6,202 bases of DNA from Eubacteriales Family XIII. Incertae Sedis bacterium (GTDB taxonomy: Bacteria; Bacillota_A; Clostridia; Peptostreptococcales; Anaerovoracaceae): contig JAITHG010000239.1 of NCBI GenBank assembly GCA_031280075.1, forward strand, positions 1 through 6,202, given 5' to 3'. Positions 1 to 6,080 of the stretch are shown piece by piece. Both the position numbers and the translations under genes were made by a program. The notes beneath the pieces are model-generated. The model was given only the letters and a program-made list of their open reading frames with translations. It had not been told where the DNA came from and ran no database searches. How positions within the stretch are numbered: position 1 is the stretch's first letter; each line of letters opens with the position of its first letter.

Positions 1-162
1 ACCGCCTACGCTTCGGAAGTGCTGGACGACTACCAGCTCGACACAGAATATGCGGCGAGCGACGAATGGATCCGCGAGGTACATGCGGAGGACATGCGCA
101 CAGGCGCGATCGCAGACAACAACTACATCGACTTCGACGAGTGCGAGGTCAAGGGCAGATGA
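1..162 (+). CDS. C-terminal end of an unidentified protein (5' truncated)
   Basis: An open frame enters from the left edge and stops with TGA at 160-162, giving 53 residues. The fragment is hydrophilic and very acidic (15 Asp/Glu against 4 Lys/Arg), with no membrane segment or motif that I recognise. It ends 63 bases before the first of two P-II-like genes on the same strand, so it is probably the first visible member of that operon. P-II-like genes commonly follow a gene for a membrane transporter or channel. The DUF1538 membrane family is one known neighbour of P-II proteins of the type found at 666-1112. An acidic cytoplasmic tail of such a protein is therefore plausible, but this rests on context only. 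The frame is convincing because it is open throughout, GC-rich at third positions and leads directly into the next gene. Confidence 0.65.
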   Translation, partial: TAYASEVLDDYQLDTEYAASDEWIREVHAEDMRTGAIADNNYIDFDECEVKGR

Positions 163-173
163 GCGCGCGTCCG

Positions 174-221
174 TAGGTGGGCGGCAGGCGAGCAGGTAGG
201 CGGGCAGGCAGAAGGGCAGGG
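174..221 (+). repeat. G-rich short-repeat tract in the leader of the first P-II-like gene
   Basis: The 63-base gap between the truncated gene and the first P-II-like gene is mostly iterations of GGCAGGC, GGTAGG and GGGCAGG on the + strand, with almost no pyrimidine runs. It contains GCGGCAGGCG (181-190) and GGGCAGGCA (202-210). Both strings recur around the start of the second P-II-like gene (726-735 and 701-709), and the decamer occurs again at 819-828. The last part (GAAGGG at 211-216, AGGG at 218-221) probably acts as the ribosome binding site for the ATG at 226. The tract could be simple sequence drift in a GC-rich genome, or it could fold into a G-rich RNA structure. Nothing here decides between these. 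Confidence 0.4.
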
Positions 222-225
222 CACG

Positions 226-624
226 ATGGCAGAAAAACTGATCGACCGTTATGGCAACGAGTTTGAGCGACTGAAGCTCATGTTCACGATCGTGGCGCGC
301 GGCAAGGGTGACAAGGTCGTGCAGGAACTGCGCAACCTCGGCATCACCTACAACCTCGCCTCGATCGCTTACGGGGCGGTGGGGCAGGATCTGAGCGACA
401 TGTTCGGGCTGACGGAGAGCGACTACGACCTGGTCTGCAGCGTCATCACGAAGTCGAAGGTCAAAGCAGCGATGTCGATGATCGAGTACAAGTTCTCGCT
501 CAACGAGCCGGGCACTGGGATCGCCTTTTGCGTGCCGATCACGGGCGTAGGCGGACCGCTGTCCCTGCAGTACATCTCAGGGACGGACATGGCGCAGCAG
601 ATGTGGGCGGAAGAGGAGGACTGA
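226..624 (+). CDS. P-II-like signalling protein with shortened T-loop
   Basis: This 132-residue protein appears to belong to the P-II (GlnB/GlnK-like) superfamily of small trimeric cytoplasmic sensors that bind nucleotides and regulate transporters or enzymes. Residues 15-48 look like the first beta-alpha-beta unit (FERLKLMFTIVARGKGDKVVQELRN onward). The region where canonical P-II proteins carry the roughly 20-residue T-loop is compressed to about AYGAVGQDLSDMFGLTESDYD (48-68). A second beta-alpha unit follows (LVCSVITKSKVKAAMSMI), then a glycine-rich EPGTGIAFCVPITGVGG (94-110) at the position of the nucleotide-binding end of the fold. The canonical uridylylated Tyr51 context is absent. The ATG at 226 is preceded by GAAGGG with a 9-base spacing. 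The gene lies 41 bases before a second P-II-like gene on the same strand, so the two products may work together, possibly as a heteromeric sensor. Family assignment is by pattern and neighbourhood; the ligand and target are unknown. Confidence 0.75.
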   Translation: MAEKLIDRYGNEFERLKLMFTIVARGKGDKVVQELRNLGITYNLASIAYGAVGQDLSDMFGLTESDYDLVCSVITKSKVKAAMSMIEYKFSLNEPGTGIAFCVPITGVGGPLSLQYISGTDMAQQMWAEEED

Positions 625-665
625 GCCTCCTCTGGTGGTCCAGAAGGGATTGCAGGACAGCATAA

Positions 666-1112
666 ATGAGACAAGATGTGAAACACAAGGAGCACGGCAA
701 GGGCAGGCACGGGGCGCATGGCATGGCGGCAGGCGGGCGGGATGCCCACGCCGAATTCAGCCTGATCATGACCATCATCAACCGGGGCTACGCGGAGCTG
801 GTCGTATCTGCCTCGCGGGCGGCAGGCGCACGCGGGGGCACGATCTTCTATGCGCGTGGCACGGGCATCCATGAGACGGAGAAGTTCATGGATGTCGCCA
901 TCGAGCCGGAGAAGGAGGTCGTGCTCACCATCGTCCGCCGGGAGTCCGTGCGCGAAATCATCCATGCGATCCTGGAGGTCGCAGGGCTGCGGACGAAGGC
1001 CGGGGGCATCAGCTTTACGCTGCCCGTCACGGACATCGTCGGGCTTGCATCCGAGGAGGACATCAAGGAGTTCATCGACGCGCACAGAAACGCCGGTGAC
1101 GAGGAGGCGTAG
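666..1112 (+). CDS. P-II family regulator with His-rich N-terminal extension
   Basis: This 148-residue protein is a P-II family regulator. Its core starts at about residue 30 (FSLIMTIINRGYAELVVSASR). The T-loop region is ARGGTIFYARGTGIHETEKF (55-74), followed by MDVAIEPEKEVVLTIVRRE, a helix (SVREIIHAILEVAGL) and the C-terminal strand TKAGGISFTLPVTDIVGL (110-127). The ARGGT...ARGTG...EPEKE pattern is typical of a non-canonical P-II subgroup and not of GlnB, whose uridylylated tyrosine is missing. Unusually, the first 28 residues are a basic, glycine-rich extension with five histidines (7, 10, 15, 18, 28), which could bind a metal or simply be disordered. The ATG at 666 is supported by AGGA at 654-657, 8 bases upstream. 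An internal Met20 (ATG at 723) would remove most of the extension, so the start is probable but not certain. The gene is co-oriented with the P-II-like gene at 226-624 and ends 19 bases before the converging sirtuin gene. Its target is unknown. Confidence 0.85.
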   Translation: MRQDVKHKEHGKGRHGAHGMAAGGRDAHAEFSLIMTIINRGYAELVVSASRAAGARGGTIFYARGTGIHETEKFMDVAIEPEKEVVLTIVRRESVREIIHAILEVAGLRTKAGGISFTLPVTDIVGLASEEDIKEFIDAHRNAGDEEA

Positions 1113-1131
1113 GTACCTGCCTGCGCCGGAT

Positions 1132-1887
1132 TCACAAAAACGCCGACAGCACTTCTCCGATCGGTTCGCGGATGACCAGGGTCGCGCGGCTGTCCATGCT
1201 CGTCTCTCCTTTATTGATGAGCACGATGCTGTCTCCCCTGAAGTAGCCGAGAAAACCAGCGGCAGGGTAGACGACGAGCGATGTCCCACCGACGATCAGC
1301 GTGTCAGCCTGCTTGATCGCAGACACCGCCCCTGCCACTACGCGGTCGTTCAGCGCCTCTTCGTACAGGACTACGTCCGGCCTCACCATGCCGCCGCACT
1401 CATTGCACCAGGGGATGCTGCCGCCCAGCCCGTCCGCCCCCACGCAGTTTGACGGCTCCAGGACGTAGTCCAGGTCGAATCCCTTCCCGCAGTCCAGACA
1501 GAAATTCCTGCGCACGGAACCGTGCAGTTCCCAGACGGTCTTCGAGCCGGCCTCTTGGTGGAGCCCGTCGATGTTCTGCGTGACGACAGCCGAAAGCACG
1601 CCTTCCGCCTCCAGCTTCGCGAGCGCTCGATGCGCGTTGTTCGGCTGCGCGTCCGGGAAGACCATATTCTGTTTATAGTAGGAAAAAAACGTTTCGGGGC
1701 TGCCCATGAAGAACGAGTGCGAGACCATCTCCTCGGGTGACCGCCCGTACTCGCTCTTGGCCTTGTAAAGCCCGGCCTCAGACCGGAAATCCGGGATCCC
1801 GCTCTCTGTCGAGACACCTGCCCCGCCAAAAAAGACGATGTTCCCCGCCTGCCGAATGATCTGTTCGAGTGCCTGCATCTGTTCCAT
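1132..1887 (-). CDS. cobB: NAD-dependent protein deacetylase, sirtuin (Sir2/CobB family)
   Basis: This 251-residue cytoplasmic sirtuin removes acetyl groups from protein lysines, consuming NAD+ and releasing nicotinamide and O-acetyl-ADP-ribose. All family signatures are present: GAGVS (22-26) with TESGIPDFRS (27-36) for NAD binding, TQNIDGLH (103-110), the catalytic His122 in LHGS, and the four zinc cysteines 130, 133, 161 and 164 as two CxxC pairs. GTSLVVYPA (201-209) and LINKGET (223-229) complete the Rossmann fold. The overall pattern resembles the class U sirtuin of Thermotoga. I see no clear YxxR acyl-pocket motif of the desuccinylase type, so deacetylation is the likelier activity. Length is normal, with no N-terminal extension. 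The ATG at 1887-1885 has AGGGA 5 bases upstream and a stronger AGGAGG 14 bases upstream. The gene is probably transcribed alone, since its neighbours on both sides point the other way. The symbol follows common usage for bacterial sirtuins and does not imply orthology to E. coli CobB. Confidence 0.95.
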   Translation of the reverse strand: MEQMQALEQIIRQAGNIVFFGGAGVSTESGIPDFRSEAGLYKAKSEYGRSPEEMVSHSFFMGSPETFFSYYKQNMVFPDAQPNNAHRALAKLEAEGVLSAVVTQNIDGLHQEAGSKTVWELHGSVRRNFCLDCGKGFDLDYVLEPSNCVGADGLGGSIPWCNECGGMVRPDVVLYEEALNDRVVAGAVSAIKQADTLIVGGTSLVVYPAAGFLGYFRGDSIVLINKGETSMDSRATLVIREPIGEVLSAFL

Positions 1888-1954
1888 AGCGTTCCCTGCT
1901 CCCTCCTGCTGCCCTATTCCCGTTTGGAGAAATGTAAAAATAAATCCTCTATTA

Positions 1955-1983
1955 TTGATTATAACACCAACTTAGGGTATAAT
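1955..1983 (+). promoter_or_regulatory. Sigma-A-type promoter of the diguanylate cyclase gene
   Basis: The -35 element TTGATT (1955-1960; four of six consensus positions) and a perfect -10 TATAAT (1978-1983) are separated by exactly 17 bases. Transcription would begin near 1990, about 30 bases before the ATG at 2020. The surrounding sequence is AT-rich, in sharp contrast to the GC-rich genes on both sides. The leader ends in a purine-rich ribosome binding site, CAGGGGG (2009-2015), 4 bases before the ATG. Confidence 0.75.
1958..1963 (-). promoter_or_regulatory. Extended -10 promoter of the sirtuin gene
   Basis: On the - strand the sequence reads TGTTATAAT, a perfect TATAAT (1963-1958) preceded by the TGn of an extended -10 element. 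No good -35 is found 16-18 bases upstream, as is common for extended -10 promoters. Transcription would begin near 1951, leaving a leader of roughly 64 bases before the ATG at 1887. The hexamer overlaps the -35 of the divergent promoter on the + strand. The call is by motif only. Confidence 0.55.
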
Positions 1984-2019
1984 TCGCGTACATGACATGC
2001 AATTAAATCAGGGGGTATT

Positions 2020-3708
2020 ATGTTTGGGCTAAGTATTGCGGATCTTCCTCTGCATGAGGCAATATCCATCATTTCGTCAGAGATCAGGAAGATCTTTGCG
2101 GATTTCCCATTGGTCAACTTCTTGGTTCCCGCCCTGCTTGGGCTGGGGGCGTTTTACTATTTGGGCAGAAGCATCTACGGGCGCGTCAAGCTTTCGCTCG
2201 AGAACAAAGCCTTCATCGTGTACTGTGCCGCTGCCTTCGTCCTGACCGGACTGACGGCGCTCAGCGCACAGTTCGCCCCGTTTGCCCAGAACAAAGTCCT
2301 GACAGTGATCGGTGCCCTGCTCTTCTATAGTCTGCCGTCCGTGTTCTGCCTGCACATCTGGTCGCAGGTAAGCCAGAAGAAAGTCCTGCCCAAAATCTTC
2401 GTGCTGTATTTCATTGTGCCCTTATTCGTGACGGGCTTTTTCGCATACCTGCTCTTCTCTGGGCAGACCGAGATGGGGATCTGGGATCTCTTTGTCATGC
2501 GCCCGATGAGCTACCACATCATGCTGTATGCCATTTACTGGGTGTGCATCACGATGAAGAGCTTCCGGCTCTGCCTGAACGTATTCTACCAGATGCCGAG
2601 GCACATGCAGGGTTCGACCATGCCACTGATCGCTGCCCTATTTGCGACGACGGCGGTCTACGTGTTCCTGCTGGTCGTCAACACGCGCTCTGCCTTCCTG
2701 CTGTACCACATCATGCTCTTCATCGTCATGAACCGCGCCTACAGCGGCTTTTTCCGTGCGAGCGCTGCGAACGTCATCGCTACGTCCCGTCAGTTCGTCA
2801 ACTCCAACCTCGGGACGCAAATCCTCATCCTCAGCAAGAAGGGCTACATCCTGGAGTGGAACACGCCGCAGGATCATTACCTGATCAGCGCGGTGCGCCC
2901 GAAGTACCTGCAGCCCTATGAAAAGTACAGGGAACTGCTCCTGGAGGCGGGAAGCGGCATCGTGTCGCCGCACGACCCTAATGTGCTGACGCTGACCTTC
3001 GACGGGCGGGAGCACGACATCCTCATCCACCGCAACCCGATCGCGGAGGGGAAGAAGGTCTTCGGTGAGCTGATCGAGATTGCCGACGTGACGAACCTGT
3101 ACTCCGTCCTCCACCAGATGGAGACGATCTCCTTCATCGACCAGATGACGGGGCTGCGCAACCGGAATGCCTACCTGACGATGGCGCGCGGCATCATGAA
3201 GCCGGAGAACATGCCGCTGCTCATCGTCATCGGCGACGTGAACAACCTAAAGCTGGTCAACGACAAGCTCGGGCATGTGGTCGGCGACCGCATGCTTGCG
3301 GACGTGGCGCGCATCCTGAAGGAGAGCGCCCCGGAGGATGCCTTCATCGCGCGCATCGGCGGCGACGAGTTCGTCCTGCTGCTACCCAATACGGACGAAT
3401 CGGTCGCGGAGGCGTTCCACGACAAGGTGAACGCGCTGTGCATCGAGATGGACGACGAGGAATACGGTCGCCCCAGCATCTCCATCGGCTGGGCTTCCGC
3501 ACAGTACTCGGCGGCGGACTACAACTCGGTCTTCGAGGAGGCCGATGCGTGGATGTACAAGAGAAAGAAGGCATACAAGGAGCAGACGCAGTCCGGTCGG
3601 TTCCTCACGGGCATGCTGTTTGGTATGGACGACACAACGCCGCAGGCTGCGCCACCCGCGCCACCCGCGCCACAGACGCAGCCACCGAAGATGCCGGGCA
3701 GTGCCTAA
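2020..3708 (+). CDS. Membrane diguanylate cyclase (seven membrane segments, linker, GGDEF)
   Basis: This 562-residue inner-membrane protein probably makes the second messenger cyclic di-GMP from two GTP. The N-terminal part has about seven hydrophobic segments (roughly 31-48, 63-84, 92-112, 124-147, 160-177, 200-221, 225-240), like the 7TM sensor module found on histidine kinases and cyclases. Residues 255-360 contain a PAS-like stretch (GTQILILSKKGYILEWN...). A GGDEF domain follows at about 368-520: DQMTGLRNRNAY (374-385), the metal- and nucleotide-binding DVNNLKLVNDKLGH (406-419), and an intact GGDEF (447-451). The RxxD inhibitory site normally found just before GGDEF is not recognisable (the segment is PEDAFIARIGGDEF), so product inhibition through this site is unlikely. 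The last 25 residues are a Pro/Ala/Gln-rich tail. The ATG at 2020 has CAGGGGG 4 bases upstream and a strong promoter. No EAL or HD-GYP domain is present. The signal sensed is unknown. Confidence 0.93.
   Translation: MFGLSIADLPLHEAISIISSEIRKIFADFPLVNFLVPALLGLGAFYYLGRSIYGRVKLSLENKAFIVYCAAAFVLTGLTALSAQFAPFAQNKVLTVIGALLFYSLPSVFCLHIWSQVSQKKVLPKIFVLYFIVPLFVTGFFAYLLFSGQTEMGIWDLFVMRPMSYHIMLYAIYWVCITMKSFRLCLNVFYQMPRHMQGSTMPLIAALFATTAVYVFLLVVNTRSAFLLYHIMLFIVMNRAYSGFFRASAANVIATSRQFVNSNLGTQILILSKKGYILEWNTPQDHYLISAVRPKYLQPYEKYRELLLEAGSGIVSPHDPNVLTLTFDGREHDILIHRNPIAEGKKVFGELIEIADVTNLYSVLHQMETISFIDQMTGLRNRNAYLTMARGIMKPENMPLLIVIGDVNNLKLVNDKLGHVVGDRMLADVARILKESAPEDAFIARIGGDEFVLLLPNTDESVAEAFHDKVNALCIEMDDEEYGRPSISIGWASAQYSAADYNSVFEEADAWMYKRKKAYKEQTQSGRFLTGMLFGMDDTTPQAAPPAPPAPQTQPPKMPGSA
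3651..3673 (+). repeat. 9-bp tandem repeat encoding the Pro-Pro-Ala tail
   Basis: The unit GCCACCCGC occurs twice in full (3651-3659, 3660-3668) and then partially (3669-3673). It lies inside the cyclase gene and encodes the Pro-Pro-Ala repeats of its C-terminal tail. Since the unit is a multiple of three bases, changes in copy number would lengthen or shorten the tail without breaking the frame. Confidence 0.7.
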
Positions 3709-4640
3709 CGCATACGGACGATATATTTCTCGATGAACTTGATCGGTTGGTAGGAGAGCTTTGCTTTGCGCAGCCCGGGGATGCCCATGTCCTCCTCACG
3801 GTTGATGCGTTTCACGTTCGGGCACATGTGCGTCACGAACTCGTTGTTGATGGCTTGGTACAGCCCGCGGTATTCGATGTTCGCCTTCTCCACGTGAACA
3901 GTAACCGTCTTGCGCCCGAGACGACCGCCGATGGACAGAGCCTCGATCTTCCCGTCGATACGGATGGCACCTGTCAGGTATCCGACCTGACTCAGGTTGC
4001 GCATGACATCCTCCATCGCCTGCATCTCCATGTCGAGCAGTTCCCATTCGTGGGAATCGGGCGGCAGCCCCTTCCGCTTGTTGAAGGCGCGTATGAACTC
4101 CATTACCTCGCCCTCGTCCTCCTCCGTCAGCTCGGAATACGTATATGTGTAGTTGTTTTGGAAGTAATTGAGGTGGTTGCGCTTTGGATGGAAGCGCTTG
4201 CCCTTCAGCTCGATCAGTTCCTGCGTGTCGTAGACATAGTCGAAGTTGGGGCGATCCGCCTCAAAGGAAAGCTTGCCCGGCATGGCCTTTTCGAATATCT
4301 CGAGCATGTGGAAGGGGACGAGCATCATGACGAAGGGCTCCCCCTTCGCCTCGAACGCCTGCTTTGCGGTCAGGATGGTCTCACGCAGTGCATCCGGGTC
4401 GTATGACCCTGTTCGCGTCAACGGGGGGAAGAGGAAGCTCTTGCCCATCTCCTCCTCGAGGTTGTCTGCAGCAGCGATGCAGAGGTGGTCGCCGATGACC
4501 TTCCAGCTGAACTGGTTGATGTTCCGCCACATATAGAGGGAGGAGAAGGACAGACCAGAGGTCTTGTACTCGTAGCCTTGCAGATATTCCTCCAGTAGTG
4601 CGCGGTCGTTGATCGTAATCCTTTCGTCAAAGAGAAACAT
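3705..4640 (-). CDS. DUF2156 protein (phosphatidylglycerol lysyltransferase C-terminal-like, acyltransferase fold)
   Basis: This 311-residue protein matches the DUF2156 family, whose fold is a pair of GNAT-like acyltransferase domains related to the catalytic part of MprF and to FemABX. Recognisable blocks are RPNFDYVYDTQELIELKGKR (130-149) continuing into HPKRNHLNYF (151-160), VEKANIEYRGLYQAINNEF (250-268) and NREEDMGIPGLRKAKLSYQP (280-299). No membrane segments are present, so it is not a lipid flippase like full MprF, and its substrate is unknown. Transfer of an aminoacyl or acyl group from a carrier or tRNA is a family-level inference only. The start ATG (4640-4638) follows the hydrolase stop by 9 bases with a weak AGGCGGG-like ribosome binding site, indicating that it is the third gene of the surE operon. 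Its TAG stop (3707-3705) overlaps the TAA stop of the converging cyclase gene. Confidence 0.88.
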   Translation of the reverse strand: MFLFDERITINDRALLEEYLQGYEYKTSGLSFSSLYMWRNINQFSWKVIGDHLCIAAADNLEEEMGKSFLFPPLTRTGSYDPDALRETILTAKQAFEAKGEPFVMMLVPFHMLEIFEKAMPGKLSFEADRPNFDYVYDTQELIELKGKRFHPKRNHLNYFQNNYTYTYSELTEEDEGEVMEFIRAFNKRKGLPPDSHEWELLDMEMQAMEDVMRNLSQVGYLTGAIRIDGKIEALSIGGRLGRKTVTVHVEKANIEYRGLYQAINNEFVTHMCPNVKRINREEDMGIPGLRKAKLSYQPIKFIEKYIVRMR

Positions 4641-4649
4641 CGCACCCGC

Positions 4650-5270
4650 CTACTTCACGATCGCGGAGACCGCTTTGAAGGATGGGTGTGCCGCGCTGCC
4701 CATGAGGTCGAACAGGATGGCCTCCGTCGTCGTCACCACCGCACCCGCCTGGGCGAGCCTCGACAGGGCGAACTGCCAGTCTTCCTGTCTGCGGCTTGAG
4801 GCGGCATCGGCGGCGAGCAGCACATCGCAGCCCTGTGCGAGGAAGTCGAGTGCCGACTGCATCACGCAGACGTGCGACTCGATGCCGCAGAGGATGACGG
4901 AACGGCGCTGCTGCGCTTCAAAGGCCTCGCAGAATGCCGGATCGCGGAGCACGCTGAAGCTCTTCTTGTCCAAGAAGTGGAAGTTTCCCAGCTTGTTGCG
5001 CACGAGGGGGTTCTCTGCGGCGGACACGACGTTCTCATCGATGCCGAGCGTCTCCGTCGCCGCGGCCACGATCTCTGTGATCGTCCCGCCCAGACCCTTC
5101 GTATATTGCTGTGTAAAGAGCAGGGGGACATTGAGGGTACGGATGCCGCGGATCAGCGTCCCGCAGGCATCGATGAGCCGTTCCTTCTCCTGCATGGCGG
5201 GGATGAGCCTCTCCTGCATGTCGATGACGACGAGCAGCGATTCGTCTATGGTGCTTCGGGTGATTTTCAT
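4650..5270 (-). CDS. Isochorismatase-family cysteine hydrolase
   Basis: This 206-residue cytoplasmic protein belongs to the isochorismatase-like (cysteine hydrolase) superfamily, which includes nicotinamidases, ureidoacrylate hydrolases and proteins like YcaC. The expected catalytic triad is Asp17 in LLVVIDMQERLIPAM (12-26), Lys103 in DKKSFSV, and Cys135 in GIESHVCV (129-136). The C-terminal block TTEAILFDLMGSAAHPSFKAVSAIVK is typical of the YcaC-like branch. It lacks an aryl-carrier domain, and there are no siderophore or chorismate genes nearby, so a true isochorismatase is unlikely; the substrate is unknown. The open frame extends up to 5498, but I place the start at the ATG 5270-5268. This sits in an ATGA overlap with the surE stop, has AAGGA about 6 bases upstream, and gives the normal family length; the extra 76 residues would be surE read out of frame. 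Confidence 0.92.
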   Translation of the reverse strand: MKITRSTIDESLLVVIDMQERLIPAMQEKERLIDACGTLIRGIRTLNVPLLFTQQYTKGLGGTITEIVAAATETLGIDENVVSAAENPLVRNKLGNFHFLDKKSFSVLRDPAFCEAFEAQQRRSVILCGIESHVCVMQSALDFLAQGCDVLLAADAASSRRQEDWQFALSRLAQAGAVVTTTEAILFDLMGSAAHPSFKAVSAIVK

Positions 5271-6064
5271 TTCTGTCCTTCCCTTTCTGGATGGAACCTT
5301 TCCTCGATGCCGTCTGCCCGTACCTTTTCGAGCAGGGAATACCCGGTCAGGTCGAAGTGCAGCGGTGTGACGGATATGTAGCCTTCCTGGTGCGCGCCGA
5401 CATCGCAGCTTTCGCATGTCAGTCCATCGTAGCGTATGGGGTAGCCGGAGTATACATAGGCCATACGCCCATCCGGAAGCGTCGTTTTTTCGTACCATTT
5501 GTCGTATTCCCGCTGCCCCAGCCTTACGACCTTTGCGCCGTGGATGCGCTCTTTAGGCAGGTCGGGGATGTTGATGTTGAGGACGAGGGTGGGGTCGATG
5601 GAGGCGATGTCCGCCCGAGTCGCCTGCACGGCGACCTCCCGCGCCACCGAAAAATCGGCAGGCTCGCGCGCAGCGATGGAAAGGGCAACGGACGGCAGAC
5701 CGGAGATGGCTCCTTCGAGCGCGGCGGCGGCCGTCCCGGAATAGATCACGTCCGTCCCGAGGTTGCCGCCGTGGTTGATGCCCGAGAAGACCATGTCGAG
5801 CGACACGCCCTCTGCGCGCAGCACCTCCACGCCCATCTTCACGCAGTCGGCAGGCGTGCCCTCGAGGGAGAAGGCCATGTCTGCGCCTGGGAACGACACG
5901 CGCTCGACGATGACGGGTCGCCCGATGGTGATGCCGTGCCCACAGGCGCTGCGCTGTGCGTGCGGCGCAACCACGTAGACCTTCGCGACCGCCGAGAGCG
6001 CCTCCGCGAGATGGCGGATGCCCGCGGCCTCGATGCCGTCGTCGTTGGTTACCAGTAGATTCAA
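5267..6064 (-). CDS. surE: 5'/3'-nucleotidase SurE
   Basis: SurE is a metal-dependent cytoplasmic phosphatase that removes phosphate from nucleoside 5'- and 3'-monophosphates and short polyphosphates, with a role in stationary-phase survival. The 265-residue product has the family's active-site elements: NLLVTNDDGI (2-11) with metal ligands Asp8 and Asp9, APHAQRSACGHGIT (33-46) with Ser39, and SGINHGGNLGTDVIYSGTAAAA (94-115) with Asn97. It is followed by the usual EGAISGLPSVALS segment. The start is TTG (6064-6062), chosen because it places the family's standard N-terminus at residue 1 and has GAGGG about 5 bases upstream; no in-frame ATG is seen there. Its TGA stop overlaps the ATG of the next gene (ATGA, 5270-5267), so translation of the two is probably coupled. 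SurE is the first gene of the three-gene - strand operon. Confidence 0.96.
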   Translation of the reverse strand: MNLLVTNDDGIEAAGIRHLAEALSAVAKVYVVAPHAQRSACGHGITIGRPVIVERVSFPGADMAFSLEGTPADCVKMGVEVLRAEGVSLDMVFSGINHGGNLGTDVIYSGTAAAALEGAISGLPSVALSIAAREPADFSVAREVAVQATRADIASIDPTLVLNINIPDLPKERIHGAKVVRLGQREYDKWYEKTTLPDGRMAYVYSGYPIRYDGLTCESCDVGAHQEGYISVTPLHFDLTGYSLLEKVRADGIEERFHPEREGQK

Positions 6065-6080
6065 AGAGTCCCTCGCTTTC

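Noticed and set aside
1113..1131. Possible terminator between the second P-II-like gene and the sirtuin gene
   Set aside because: The 19-base gap contains no stem followed by a T-run on either strand.
423..1289. 288-residue open frame on the - strand
   Set aside because: It runs antisense through both P-II-like genes and into the sirtuin gene; its product is rich in Arg, Cys, Ser and Pro with no recognisable domain, as expected for a shadow of GC-rich coding sequence.
850..1452. 200-residue open frame on the + strand
   Set aside because: It overlaps the second P-II-like gene in another frame and the sirtuin gene antisense; the product is very rich in Arg and Ser and matches nothing I know.
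3438..4406. 322-residue open frame on the + strand
   Set aside because: It lies antisense to the DUF2156 gene and overlaps the cyclase GGDEF region in another frame; both of those have clear family motifs and this one has none.
4609..5370. 253-residue open frame on the + strand
   Set aside because: It is antisense to the isochorismatase-like gene, whose catalytic triad is clear; the product is rich in Ser, Arg and Cys.
5271..5498. N-terminal 76-residue extension of the isochorismatase-like protein
   Set aside because: This part is surE read in another frame, is rich in Arg, and is not needed for the family fold; the ATG at 5270 has a good ribosome binding site.
5291..6058. 255-residue open frame on the + strand
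   Set aside because: It is the reverse complement of surE, whose active-site motifs are unambiguous; the long antisense frame results from strong codon bias.
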